Origin: Leisingera sp. SS27
Lineage (GTDB): Bacteria > Pseudomonadota > Alphaproteobacteria > Rhodobacterales > Rhodobacteraceae
Direction of reading: 5' to 3'
NCBI RefSeq assembly: GCF_028368855.1
Contig: NZ_JAQNCY010000002.1
Span: forward strand, 62,001 to 126,000
DNA: 64,000 nt
Positions 55,554 to 63,604 of this stretch are shown here, piece after piece (positions within the stretch are counted from its first letter, which is position 1; each line of letters opens with the position of its first letter). The notes beneath the pieces are model-generated. The model did not search any database. It was given only the letters and a program-made list of their open reading frames with translations, and had not been told where the DNA came from. A program made the position numbers and the translations under genes.

Positions 55554-56021
55554 ATGGAATTTCACAGCAAAGAAGACATCGATGCCCCGATTGCCGAGGT
55601 GTTCGGTGCGATCTCGGATTTCGCCATGCTGGAGCGGTCTGCTCTTCGGCGCGGCATTGAGCTTCAGCGCAGCGGCGATCTGGCCCGCCCGGAAGACGGG
55701 CTGGCCTGGGACCTGGCCTTCCGCTTCCGCGGCAAGCCGCGTGAGATCAGGCTGGCAATGGCTTCATACACGCCGCCGTCGGGCATGGTGCTGGAGGGCA
55801 GCGGCAGCGGTATTGACGGGCGGACGGAGGTTGAGCTGCTGGCGCTGTCGCCGCAGCGGACCCGGATGTCGGTGCGGCTCAAGCTGTCGCCAACCTCGCT
55901 GACCGGACGCCTGCTGGTGCAATCGCTGAAACTGGCGCGCAGCAATCTGAACCGCCGTTTCAAGCTGCGGCTGGCGGATTACGCCCGCATCACCGAAGAG
56001 CGTCTGAGCCGGTCCGCCTGA
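55554..56021 (+). CDS. SRPBCC family protein
   Basis: 155 aa. MEFHSKEDIDAPIAEVFGAISDFAMLERSALRRGIELQR opens a START/Bet v1-like cavity fold used for lipids or cofactors. The middle LAWDLAFRFRGKPREIRLAMASY and a C-terminal long helix LLVQSLKLARSNLNRRFKLRLADYA complete it. The ligand is unknown. Probably co-transcribed with nudC; convergent with the hydrolase, 22 bp apart. Confidence 0.8.
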   Translation: MEFHSKEDIDAPIAEVFGAISDFAMLERSALRRGIELQRSGDLARPEDGLAWDLAFRFRGKPREIRLAMASYTPPSGMVLEGSGSGIDGRTEVELLALSPQRTRMSVRLKLSPTSLTGRLLVQSLKLARSNLNRRFKLRLADYARITEERLSRSA

Positions 56022-56043
56022 GTCGGCCTGCCTGACGGAACCC

Positions 56044-56925
56044 TTACTCGTCCCGCGGCACCAGTCGCGGCCACAGCGCCGCATTGGCGCGGGCAAAGGC
56101 GCCAAGGTGGCCGATTTTCTGCACCCCGCTTTCCTGCGGATCCAGCACAATCCGGCGCTGCGGCACAGTCCCAAAGGCATCGCCCAGCCGCCAGACCGCC
56201 GCAGGCGGCACCACATCGTCATCTGCCATTGCAAACAAATCCACAGGGATGCCGGTTTCCGCCCAGTGCGGCTGCGGCAGGCCCCGCCCGGCTTCCGGCA
56301 GGTAACTGCCCGGCGTGGTGCACCAGCGCCGCCACTGCCAGTAGACCCCCGCCGGCAAATCGGCCCCGAACCCCACCGCGCGCCCGGGCAGATAGCCCAA
56401 GGCACGGACCAGCGGCGGCACATGGCCGAACCAGAAGGCCAGTGCCAGCGCACGGTAGGGCCAGGGATGATCGTGGTGATGCACCAAGCCGCCCGCAACC
56501 ACGATCATGCGGGCGACGTCCGTCAGGCCATCCTGCAGGGGCATCAGCATCGCCCCCAGCGAATGGCCAATCACCAGCATCGGCACGCCCGCATAGTGCC
56601 GCTGCATTTCCTGGCGGGCGGCCGGCTGATCCGCCAGCGCCCAGTCCGCCATGGTGGCCCGGGACCGGCGCGGGTGCATGCGCGCCGAGGCCCCGAAATC
56701 CCGGTAGTCATAAGTGAGGCAGGCCATCTGCCGTTCTGCCGCCAGCCAGCGTGCGAAATGCCGGTAATACCCCTGCGGCACCCCGGTTGCGCCATTCAGC
56801 ACCACCGCTGCCTTGATCGGTGCCGCCGGATGATAGAGCCGCCCGGCCAATTCTGCCTCACCGGCGGCAAAGCGCACGTCCTCCACCCGGACTTCCGCGG
56901 CGTGTTCTGCGTGGCTGTCGAGCAT
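56044..56925 (-). CDS. Alpha/beta hydrolase under TetR control
   Basis: 293 aa. Nucleophile elbow GHSLGAML (Ser about 124), acid candidate in LFAMADDDVVPP and base in VQKIGHLGAF. The N-terminal strand AAVVLNGATGVPQGYYRHFARWL has the oxyanion-type turn, and LTYDYRDFGASA follows. Together this resembles serine-aminopeptidase-like hydrolases of unknown substrate. The start follows AGGAGGGTGCC. A perfect TetR-type palindrome lies 11 bp before the ATG, so the gene is probably repressed by the divergent TetR protein. Confidence 0.85.
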   Translation of the reverse strand: MLDSHAEHAAEVRVEDVRFAAGEAELAGRLYHPAAPIKAAVVLNGATGVPQGYYRHFARWLAAERQMACLTYDYRDFGASARMHPRRSRATMADWALADQPAARQEMQRHYAGVPMLVIGHSLGAMLMPLQDGLTDVARMIVVAGGLVHHHDHPWPYRALALAFWFGHVPPLVRALGYLPGRAVGFGADLPAGVYWQWRRWCTTPGSYLPEAGRGLPQPHWAETGIPVDLFAMADDDVVPPAAVWRLGDAFGTVPQRRIVLDPQESGVQKIGHLGAFARANAALWPRLVPRDE

Positions 56926-56935
56926 GGCACCCTCC

Positions 56936-56976
56936 TAGACCAATTGGTCTATTCCACCTCTGGACCAATCGGTCTA
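56936..56976. promoter_or_regulatory. Two tandem TetR operators
   Basis: TAGACCAATTGGTCTA (56936-56951) is a perfect 16 bp palindrome. TGGACCAATCGGTCTA (56961-56976) is the same sequence with two changes. Centres are 25 bp apart. They fill most of the 70 bp between the divergent hydrolase and TetR start codons, so both promoters must overlap them. Confidence 0.88.
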
Positions 56977-56995
56977 ATGCTGTCAACCTGCCGAC

Positions 56996-57604
56996 ATGAC
57001 TGACGTGACGACACCCCAGCCCGGCCCGGACAGCCCCATCCCGACCCGCGAGCGGCTGCTGCGGGCGGCTGCCGGGCTGTTCCGGAACAAGGGCTACAGC
57101 GGCACCGGCCTGGCCGAACTGCTGGCCGCGGCGGAGGCGCCCAAAGGCTCGCTCTATCACCATTTCCCGAACGGTAAATCCGATCTGGCGCTGGCTGCGG
57201 CGGATTGGGCGTCGGAGCAGATGCGGCAAGTGATTGCCGTGTCTTTTGACCCCGCCCCCAGTTTTCAGGAAGGTGCCAAAACCGTCTGCTACAAACTGGC
57301 CAAGCTGTTCGACCTGCAAGGGAAATGGAGCGGCTGCCCGGTCTCGGCCACGCTGTTCGAAGGGCCGGAGAACGAGGCCTTTCACCAGCACGCCGCCAAG
57401 CTTTTCGAGGGCTGGATCACGGAGACCGCACAGCACGCCGAGCGCCTGGGGCTGCCCAGGGATGAGGCCCGTGCAGCGGCGGAAAATTTCTATATCCTGC
57501 TGCAGGGTGGCTGGCAGCTGGCGCGGGTGCGGCGGGACTCGGACGTGATCCGCGGACTGCACCTGCAGCTGCGCGCATCTGTGCAGACGCAGAAAAACAT
57601 TTGA
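56996..57604 (+). CDS. TetR family repressor (YxaF/LmrA-like)
   Basis: 202 aa. N-terminal HTH: TRERLLRAAAGLFRNKGYSGTGLAELLAAAEAPKGSLYHHFPNGKSDLALAAADWA. The ligand domain contains WSGCPVSATLFEGPENEAFHQHAAKLFEGW, typical of the YxaF/LmrA subgroup, whose members often regulate a divergent neighbour and respond to aromatic or antibiotic compounds. Two matching operators lie directly upstream, so it should control itself and the hydrolase. Confidence 0.9.
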   Translation: MTDVTTPQPGPDSPIPTRERLLRAAAGLFRNKGYSGTGLAELLAAAEAPKGSLYHHFPNGKSDLALAAADWASEQMRQVIAVSFDPAPSFQEGAKTVCYKLAKLFDLQGKWSGCPVSATLFEGPENEAFHQHAAKLFEGWITETAQHAERLGLPRDEARAAAENFYILLQGGWQLARVRRDSDVIRGLHLQLRASVQTQKNI

Positions 57605-57635
57605 CGACTCGAGGCGGAAGCCGCTACCGCTTGTG

Positions 57636-57826
57636 TTGATGGTTCCCGTGCCACAGAATCTTGTGTCCGGGATGAAAAGGGAACACGGTGCGGCCCCGCC
57701 CAGCGCAAGGCCAATTCCGCGACTGCCCCCGCAACTGTAAGCGGCGAGCGAACCCGATAGAGCCACTGGCCCGAATAGGCCGGGAAGGATCGGGAAAGCT
57801 GCGACCCGCAAGTCAGGAGACCTGCC
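57636..57826 (+). ncRNA. Cobalamin riboswitch
   Basis: Core elements in order: GATGAAAAGGGAACACGGTG (conserved junction), then CCGCGACTGCCCCCGCAACT followed by GTAAGCGG (B12 box region). After that come GAGCCACTGG, GCCGGGAAGGATCGGGAA and GACCCGCAAGTCAGGAGACC. These match the class I adenosylcobalamin aptamer well. It lies between the TetR gene and the Cys-rich orphan gene at 57952. Ends are approximate. Adenosylcobalamin should switch off expression, by a mechanism not visible (no clear terminator). Confidence 0.95.
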
Positions 57827-57951
57827 ATCGGATATGAAACTCGAACCCGGGCGGGGTGTCCGGACAGGGTCTGATGGCACCGCGGGCTTTCCGCTTTCTC
57901 ATCCGGTCTCTTGTCCCCAAGACCCCCGCACCACGCGCGGAGGGCGCAAAC

Positions 57952-58356
57952 ATGATGTGGACGGACAAGACGCATTTCTATGCGGCAACGGATTGCAAAT
58001 ACCTCGGGAAACCTTGCCCGGCAGCAGAGCGGATGATCGCCAAGCTGGCTGAGGCGATGACCAAGGCCAAGCCGCTGACCCAGGAGGATTTCGAAATCAC
58101 CGGCACCAGCAAGCTGGACGGCTGCCCGCGCAACTGCCCGGCCCAATTCGTGGCCAGCCATGACCGGATCCGGCTGTTCTGCGGTGTCGGGGAAGAGGCC
58201 CCGCGCGAGGGGCTGGACCGCTTTGCCGATGCGATTCTCAGCCGCGACGGCACCGGCTTTGCGGCCTCCAAACTGGACGCCCGCCCCTGCGCGCTGATGG
58301 AGGCGCTGCCGAAAACGGCAGAGGCGCGTCAGGCGGAGCAGATGCTGGCGTTGTGA
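57952..58356 (+). CDS. Cys-rich protein controlled by the B12 riboswitch (DUF1636-like, uncertain)
   Basis: 134 aa. MMWTDKTHFYAATDCKYLGKPCPAAERM, then SKLDGCPRNCPAQFVASHDRIRLFCGVGEEAP. Five cysteines in a C-x5-C ... C-x3-C ... C layout suggest an iron-sulfur or thioredoxin-like metal-binding fold, broadly like DUF1636 proteins found with B12 biosynthesis genes. Membership is not certain. The start at 57952 follows GGAGGGCGCAAAC. The riboswitch ends about 125 bp upstream, so the gene is repressed when B12 is abundant. That suggests a role in cobalt or cobalamin acquisition, or a substitute function. Confidence 0.6.
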   Translation: MMWTDKTHFYAATDCKYLGKPCPAAERMIAKLAEAMTKAKPLTQEDFEITGTSKLDGCPRNCPAQFVASHDRIRLFCGVGEEAPREGLDRFADAILSRDGTGFAASKLDARPCALMEALPKTAEARQAEQMLAL

Positions 58357-58511
58357 CATGACGCGGCCCGGTGCGCCACCCGTTCGGGTTGCGCATTCAG
58401 GCAACCAATCACTACACAGTGCAATTCCGGACAGCGAACCGAATAGATGGCTTGCGAAAGACGAAGTGCTCAATAGCTTCAATTTTGAACAGTATAAGTT
58501 ATGCTCAGCGG

Positions 58512-58907
58512 ATGATTGAACCACCTCTCCGGCATCACACTGCGGCAGCAAGAGAATTCATTTCAACGCGGCTTGGGTTGAGAGACGATCCCGGTATGCA
58601 GGATTGGGAGTTCGAAGTTGCCGAGGTCTCCGGCTTACCCGAATACCTGGCTCTGTTTGAGAAGGTTACCGGTCAAAAGGACGTGCGCTTCACCCTAGCG
58701 GACATGATTATCCAAGCATTCGAGGATACAGGCACAGACCTAGCATCAGATCCGCAATGGGCAGCGTTTCTCGGCAGTCTCGCCGACGATATCGAAATTC
58801 ATGGTTCACAAATATGGTCCTGGGCAAGCTGGGATGTCCCGCTCAACGAGGCCTGGAATGTAGCGCCCTTTATGCGGACGTTATGCAAGGTTCATTTTGC
58901 CGGTTAA
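58512..58907 (+). CDS. Hypothetical protein of lower GC, unknown function
   Basis: 131 aa, acidic and Trp-rich: MIEPPLRHHTAAAREFISTRL, DWEFEVAEVSGLPEYLALFEKVTGQKDVRFTLADMIIQAFEDTG, and SQIWSWASWDVPLNEAWNVAPFMRTL. No signal peptide, membrane helix or family recognised. The composition is noticeably less GC-rich than the neighbours. Small acidic proteins with such character include immunity-like proteins, but no toxin gene is adjacent. The start is the first ATG with family-free support only; an upstream in-frame start at 58371 exists. Confidence 0.5.
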   Translation: MIEPPLRHHTAAAREFISTRLGLRDDPGMQDWEFEVAEVSGLPEYLALFEKVTGQKDVRFTLADMIIQAFEDTGTDLASDPQWAAFLGSLADDIEIHGSQIWSWASWDVPLNEAWNVAPFMRTLCKVHFAG

Positions 58908-58950
58908 AGGCAGCATTGACCACGCGCGCAAAAAGCGGGATGCCGCCGCC

Positions 58951-59505
58951 CTATTGCGGCCGCAGCCCTGCCGGGCGCCCGGCATAGGCCCATTCCAGCT
59001 GCGCCTGCGTCTCTACCGCGCAGGGGCGCACGGCCCGCAGCCGGGCCAGCGCCTGCGCAGGGTCCTCGCCGCTTTCGATCATCAGCCGCAGCACCGCCAT
59101 GCCGGAGCGGCCGCAGCCGCCCTTGCAATGGACCAGCACCCGGCCGCCGCCCTCCAGCGCCATCCGCGCCGAGGCGCTGGCCTTGGGCCATTTCGCCGCC
59201 ACCTGCCGCGATGGCACGTCGAAATCCGGCACCGGCAGATGGATCCAGCGGCTGGCCATGCTCTGGATATCGCAGCCGAGCCGGTGGCTGCCGGCCGCCG
59301 CGTGTTCGTCTGCCGTGGTCATGGAGATCACCAGTCCGGGCTTCCAGGCGTTGATCCGGCCCATGTCGCCAGCATAGTCGCCGCCCTTACCCGGCAAGGG
59401 GCACAGCGCCAATAGCCCGCCCGCGACGGGCACTTCGTATATGGAAATATTCACTGCCACAGGCATCTCCTGCGCCGCAGTCCCAGAGACTTCGTCAGAT
59501 CGCAT
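58951..59505 (-). CDS. Protein tyrosine / dual-specificity phosphatase-like protein
   Basis: 184 aa. The P-loop VLVHCKGGCGRSGMAVLRLM is the CX5R active-site motif. The upstream FDVPSRQVAAKWP and IHLPVPDFDVPS place a general-acid Asp in the DxxxP loop. Closest to the small bacterial cyclin-dependent-kinase-inhibitor-3-like or PTP families. The substrate is unknown. The start at 59505 follows CGAGGAGGCGGC. The open frame extends much further upstream in the antisense of dnaX, which is not real coding. Confidence 0.82.
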   Translation of the reverse strand: MRSDEVSGTAAQEMPVAVNISIYEVPVAGGLLALCPLPGKGGDYAGDMGRINAWKPGLVISMTTADEHAAAGSHRLGCDIQSMASRWIHLPVPDFDVPSRQVAAKWPKASASARMALEGGGRVLVHCKGGCGRSGMAVLRLMIESGEDPAQALARLRAVRPCAVETQAQLEWAYAGRPAGLRPQ

Positions 59506-59703
59506 GCCGCCTCCTCGCGTTGCGTTCCAATTCCCACTCCCGCCCAGGGTCTTGCAAGGTGATTCTAACCGCCAAAGCCGCCAAATCCAAAACCTTTTCT
59601 TGGCCGGCTGACACCTGCCCATCAGCGGTGGACGAACCGGCTGCGCTTCAATACCCTGCGCGGAACGCGGGCCACCCGCACATCGAATCCGGCACGAGAC
59701 AAA

Positions 59704-61503
59704 ATGAACGACACCTCCACTGGCAGCAGCCCCTCCAAGTATCAGGTTCTGGCCCGCAAATACCGGCCTGAGACCTTTGCCGATCTGGTGGGTCAGGACG
59801 CCATGGTGCGGACGCTGAAAAACGCCTTTGCCGCCGACCGGATTGCCCAGGCCTTCATCATGACGGGCATCCGCGGCACCGGTAAGACCACCACCGCGCG
59901 GATCATCGCCAAAGGCATGAACTGCGTCGGCGAAGACGGTCAAGGCGGCCCCACCACCGACCCTTGCGGCAAATGCGAGCATTGCACCGCGATCATGGAA
60001 GGCCGCCATGTGGATGTGATGGAGATGGACGCGGCCAGCCGCACCGGTGTCAACGACATCCGCGAGATCATCGACAGCGTGCAGTACCGCGCCGCCTCGG
60101 CCCGCTACAAGATCTACATCATCGATGAAGTCCACATGCTGTCGACCAGTGCGTTCAACGCACTGCTGAAGACGCTGGAGGAACCGCCCGCGCATGTGAA
60201 ATTCATCTTCGCCACCACCGAGATCCGCAAGGTGCCGGTGACGGTGCTGTCGCGCTGCCAGCGCTTCGACCTGCGCCGGATCGAGCCGGAGGTGATGATT
60301 GCGCTGTTGCGCAAGATCGCCACAGCCGAAGGCGCCGAGATAGCCGAGGACGCGCTGGCCCTCATCACCCGCGCCGCCGAAGGCTCCGCCCGCGATGCGA
60401 CCTCGCTCTTGGATCAGGCGATTTCCCATGGCGCAGGCGAAACCACCGCCGATCAGGTCCGCGCTATGCTGGGCCTTGCCGACCGCGGCCGTGTCCTGGA
60501 CCTGATGGACATGATCCTGCGCGGCGATGCGGCGGCGGCGCTGACAGAACTCAGCGGCCAGTATGCCGAGGGCGCCGACCCGCTGGCGGTGCTGCGCGAT
60601 CTGGCCGAGATCACCCATTGGGTCTCGGTTGTGAAGATCACGCCCGATGCCGCCGAGGACCCCACCGTCAGCCCGGACGAGCGCGCCCGCGGCAAGGCGA
60701 TGGCGGATGCGCTGGCGATGCGCGTCCTGACCCGCATGTGGCAGATGCTGCTGAAGGCGCTGGAGGAAGTGGCCGCCGCACCAAACGCGATGATGGCCGC
60801 GGAAATGGCAGTGATCCGCCTCACCCATGTGGCCGACCTGCCCTCCCCTGAGGAGCTGATCCGCAAGCTGCAGGACACCCCGCCGCCCCCGCCCCCCGGG
60901 CCGGGCGGCCCCGGTGGCGGCGTAGCCATGCAGGGCATGGGCGCTCCGGCGCTTGGCGGCGCTGCGCCGCAAGGCGGCGCGGCAGGCGGTGCATCCGGCG
61001 GCGCACCTGTGGCCCACGGCGGCGGCGGCACGGTGACGGCGCTGGCGCCGCAGGTCAGCTCCGCCCTCGCCCGCTATCCGTCTTTTGAACACGTGGTGGA
61101 ACTGATCCGCACCAACCGCGACGTCAAGCTGCTGGTCGAGGTCGAAACCGGCGTGCGTCTGGTCTCCTACCAGCCGGGCCGGATCGAGTTCACCCCCTCG
61201 GCCCAGGCGCCGCGCGACCTGGCCGCCCGGCTTGGCTCAGCGCTGCAGAACTGGACCGGCGCCCGCTGGGTGGTCTCCATCGCGCCGGACGGCGATGCCG
61301 CAACCATTGCCGAGATCCGTGATGCGGCTGAGAACGCCCTGCGTGAAGAGGCGACTGCGCATCCGCTGGTGCAAGCCGTTTTAGAGAACTTCCCCAAGGC
61401 TAAAATCACCCGCATACGCACACCGGAGGAACTGGCCGCCGAAGTTGCCGCCGAAGCCCTGCCCGAGGTGGAGGACGAATGGGATCCCTTCGAGGACGGC
61501 TGA
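59704..61503 (+). CDS. dnaX: DNA polymerase III subunits tau/gamma
   Basis: 599 aa clamp-loader ATPase. Walker A GIRGTGKTTTARIIA, zinc module CGKCEHC, Walker B YIIDEVHML, sensor FATTEIRKVPVTVLSRCQRFDLRR, lid and collar (about 180-370). A Pro/Gly-rich linker (about 395-450, PPPPPPGPGGPGGG) precedes the C-terminal tau domain. No A-rich slippery sequence as in E. coli was seen, so only tau may be made. It heads a dnaX - membrane protein - ybaB group with recR close by, a common replication/repair cluster. Confidence 0.97.
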   Translation: MNDTSTGSSPSKYQVLARKYRPETFADLVGQDAMVRTLKNAFAADRIAQAFIMTGIRGTGKTTTARIIAKGMNCVGEDGQGGPTTDPCGKCEHCTAIMEGRHVDVMEMDAASRTGVNDIREIIDSVQYRAASARYKIYIIDEVHMLSTSAFNALLKTLEEPPAHVKFIFATTEIRKVPVTVLSRCQRFDLRRIEPEVMIALLRKIATAEGAEIAEDALALITRAAEGSARDATSLLDQAISHGAGETTADQVRAMLGLADRGRVLDLMDMILRGDAAAALTELSGQYAEGADPLAVLRDLAEITHWVSVVKITPDAAEDPTVSPDERARGKAMADALAMRVLTRMWQMLLKALEEVAAAPNAMMAAEMAVIRLTHVADLPSPEELIRKLQDTPPPPPPGPGGPGGGVAMQGMGAPALGGAAPQGGAAGGASGGAPVAHGGGGTVTALAPQVSSALARYPSFEHVVELIRTNRDVKLLVEVETGVRLVSYQPGRIEFTPSAQAPRDLAARLGSALQNWTGARWVVSIAPDGDAATIAEIRDAAENALREEATAHPLVQAVLENFPKAKITRIRTPEELAAEVAAEALPEVEDEWDPFEDG

Positions 61504-61877
61504 CGGTGGGCCTGACGGCCCTCTTGTTCATAATGCCGGCCACCGCCTTTGCCACCACTTGCTTCGACGCAGGGGAAGCACAAGACAGCTCATGGGATGT
61601 CCTTGTGCGGCTCTCGTCCAAACCTGTTGCATTGGCCCTCTTTGCCCTTGCCGGATTCGCATTCTATAGCGGAAAGCGACTGCCGTTTTCACTCGCGGGC
61701 GCGCTGTGGGGCCTTCTGGCCTTCGTTATAGCCGTAGATAACCACGAGCTTTTCTTCGATGATAAGAAAGCCTTGGGCATAATCGAAGACTGCACCGCCT
61801 CCCCCCACTTGTTCATCGCGCTTGCAATTGCGATATGTGCGGGGATGACTTACGGCGCCCTGCGCCCCCGCACTTAG
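61479..61877 (+). CDS. Small membrane protein between dnaX and ybaB
   Basis: 132 aa. Signal-like N-terminus LTVGLTALLFIMPATAFA, then helices KPVALALFALAGFAFYSG, FSLAGALWGLLAFVIAV and LFIALAIAICAGMTYGAL. The start ATG at 61479 overlaps dnaX by 25 nt; a GTG nine codons later would avoid it. Inserted between dnaX and ybaB, which are usually adjacent. Codon use appears slightly less GC-biased than the flanks. No family recognised. Confidence 0.6.
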   Translation: MGSLRGRLTVGLTALLFIMPATAFATTCFDAGEAQDSSWDVLVRLSSKPVALALFALAGFAFYSGKRLPFSLAGALWGLLAFVIAVDNHELFFDDKKALGIIEDCTASPHLFIALAIAICAGMTYGALRPRT

Positions 61878-61887
61878 GAGAAGACAG

Positions 61888-62232
61888 ATGCTCAAAGGCC
61901 TCGGCGGTCTTGGCGACATGGCCAAGATGATGAAATCGGCACAGGAACTGCAGACCAAGATGGCGCAGATGCAGGAAGACCTGCACAACGTCATGGTGAC
62001 CGGCGAGGCCGGCGCCGGCCTGGTCAAGGCCACGGCCTCTGCCAAGGGCGACCTCAAGGCGCTGGACATCGACCCCTCGATCTTCAACGGCGACGACAAG
62101 GAAGTGGTCGAGGACCTGATCCTGGCCGCCATCAAAGACGCCCAGGCAAAGGCCGCGGAAAAAGCGCAGGACGAAATGGCCAAGCTGACCGAAAGCATGG
62201 GCCTGCCCAAGGACATCAAGCTGCCGTTCTAA
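61888..62232 (+). CDS. ybaB: YbaB/EbfC nucleoid-associated protein
   Basis: 114 aa. MLKGLGGLGDMAKMMKSAQELQTKMAQMQEDLHNVMVTGEAGAGLVKATASAKGDLKALDIDP is the family pattern. Forms a tweezer-like dimer binding DNA, commonly between dnaX and recR. The next genes are a terminator, an opposite GNAT gene and then recR, so the usual ybaB-recR coupling is broken. Confidence 0.95.
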   Translation: MLKGLGGLGDMAKMMKSAQELQTKMAQMQEDLHNVMVTGEAGAGLVKATASAKGDLKALDIDPSIFNGDDKEVVEDLILAAIKDAQAKAAEKAQDEMAKLTESMGLPKDIKLPF

Positions 62233-62254
62233 GAACCGGCAAGCTGAATGCAAA

Positions 62255-62281
62255 AAAGGCGGCCCGTCTGGTGCCGCCTTT
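62255..62281. terminator. Terminator after ybaB
   Basis: AAAGGCGGC (62255-62263) pairs with GCCGCCTTT (62273-62281), with further A-run and T-run on either side, so it can act in both directions. Confidence 0.92.
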
Positions 62282-62294
62282 TTCTTTGCCCGCC

Positions 62295-62798
62295 TCATCC
62301 AGTCTCCAGCCGGAACTTCAAGAAACGCTGCCCCTCGTATTGCACCTCCCCGGTCTGCACCGCCCCCAGCCGCATCAGCGGCCGCAGGTGCCGCCGCGTC
62401 GGCGGCAGCAGGAAGGTGACAAAGGGAATGCGCGGATCCTGGCGGGCAAACGCCAATGCCTTGCGCGCGATGGCGGGGCCAAGGCCAAAGCAGTCAGCCC
62501 GCAGCACCAGCCCGAAATCCCACTCCGCGCCTTCTTTCTGGAACCCGCCCCAGCCAAGGTAATCTTCCCCGCGCAAGAAAGCCCAATGGCCCAGCCCGTC
62601 GCGCTGCCAGCAGGCCTCCTTGGCGGCCACGAATTCCCTGGCAGCGGCCTCATCCCATGCCCCTGCCAGCAACGGCATATGCTCCGCCATCCGCGGGTCT
62701 GACATGTGGCGGGCAATCTCCTGCGGCGGCACCCCTGTCAGCCGGGCAAAACGCAACCGTGGAGATTTTCCTGCTTCCCGCCATGTGCCGCCTGCCAT
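62295..62798 (-). CDS. GNAT family N-acetyltransferase (RimJ/RimL-like)
   Basis: 167 aa. RLRFARLTGVPPQEIARHMSDPRMAEHMPLLAGAW opens the fold, HWAFLRGEDYLGWGGFQKEGAEWDFGLVLRADCFGLGPAIARKALAFA covers beta-4 and the acetyl-CoA pyrophosphate loop, whose normal R/Q-x-x-G-x-G/A reads FGLGPA. A degenerate loop implies weak or altered CoA binding. The start has GGAGGGTTCGGG. It is inserted between ybaB and recR on the opposite strand. Confidence 0.78.
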   Translation of the reverse strand: MAGGTWREAGKSPRLRFARLTGVPPQEIARHMSDPRMAEHMPLLAGAWDEAAAREFVAAKEACWQRDGLGHWAFLRGEDYLGWGGFQKEGAEWDFGLVLRADCFGLGPAIARKALAFARQDPRIPFVTFLLPPTRRHLRPLMRLGAVQTGEVQYEGQRFLKFRLETG

Positions 62799-62933
62799 CC
62801 CGAACCCTCCGCCGTTTCAGGCTAGGCATACCCCCGGCGCGCAGCAAAACAAACCCCGAACATTTTACTGCCCTGCCCTTGCACTTCCCTGTCCCGATCA
62901 GCCTATATGGCTGGGAAGCAAAGGGCCCAAGGC

Positions 62934-63533
62934 ATGATCAAGAACTCCACCAGCGATATTGAAGACCTGATTGCCCTGATGGCCAAGCTGCCGGGGCTGG
63001 GGCCGCGCTCGGCGCGCCGCGCGGTGCTGCATCTGATCCGCAAGCGGGCGCTGCTGCTGACGCCGCTGGCGGATGTGATGAGCGAGGTGGCCGCAACCGC
63101 CCGCGAATGCCTCAACTGCGGCAATGCCGGCACCAGCGAGATCTGCCCGATCTGCACCGATGAGGTGCGCGGCAACGGCGAGCTGTGCGTGGTCGAGGAT
63201 GTGGCCGACCTCTGGGCGATGGAGCGCTCCGGCGTGTTCAAGGGCCGCTATCATGTGCTGGGCGGCACGCTCTCCGCGCTGGACGCGGTTGGGCCGGAGG
63301 ATCTGCGCATCCCGCGGCTGATCGACCGGGTCGCCACCGAAGGCATCAGTGAAGTGATCCTGGCGCTGAATGCCACCATCGACGGCCAGACCACGGCGCA
63401 TTACATCGCCGATCAGCTGCAGGGACAGGTGAAGCTGACCTCATTGGCGCAGGGCGTGCCGATCGGCGGCGAGCTGGATTACCTTGATGACGGCACCATC
63501 TCCGCCGCGATGCAGGCGCGCAAGGAAATCTGA
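62934..63533 (+). CDS. recR: Recombination mediator RecR
   Basis: 199 aa, the usual RecR length. Helix-hairpin-helix [23 protein letters not shown], zinc finger [19 protein letters not shown], and Toprim [41 protein letters not shown]. It helps load RecA with RecF/RecO. The start at 62934 gives a normal length; an ATG nine codons upstream (62907) is also possible. Confidence 0.96.
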   Translation: MIKNSTSDIEDLIALMAKLPGLGPRSARRAVLHLIRKRALLLTPLADVMSEVAATARECLNCGNAGTSEICPICTDEVRGNGELCVVEDVADLWAMERSGVFKGRYHVLGGTLSALDAVGPEDLRIPRLIDRVATEGISEVILALNATIDGQTTAHYIADQLQGQVKLTSLAQGVPIGGELDYLDDGTISAAMQARKEI

Positions 63534-63548
63534 CGCCGCGGCCGGGCG

Positions 63549-63594
63549 CAAAATTCTTCGAAGAATTTTGGCCGGAAAATTCGAAATTTTCCGG
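63549..63594. terminator. Two AT-rich hairpins between convergent recR and threonine aldolase
   Basis: First, a 22 bp perfect palindrome at 63549-63570 (half-site CAAAATTCTTC). Second, CCGGAAAAT (63572-63580) and ATTTTCCGG (63586-63594) around TCGAA. Both are much more AT-rich than the genome and lie in a convergent gap. Confidence 0.7.
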
Positions 63595-63604
63595 CTCTCC
63601 TCAG

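Noticed and set aside
57834-58052. 72-codon frame starting right after the riboswitch
   Set aside because: It overlaps the Cys-rich gene in another frame, its translation is Arg/Gly-rich without motifs, and the downstream start at 57952 has a better ribosome site. A frameshift joining the two cannot be excluded but nothing supports it.
59506-61092. N-terminal extension of the phosphatase frame to 713 codons
   Set aside because: The extra part is antisense to dnaX. The phosphatase has its own ATG at 59505 with a strong ribosome site.
59704-61503. Programmed frameshift in dnaX giving a gamma product
   Set aside because: No A-rich slippery heptamer with downstream hairpin was seen in the region between the ATPase and tau domains.
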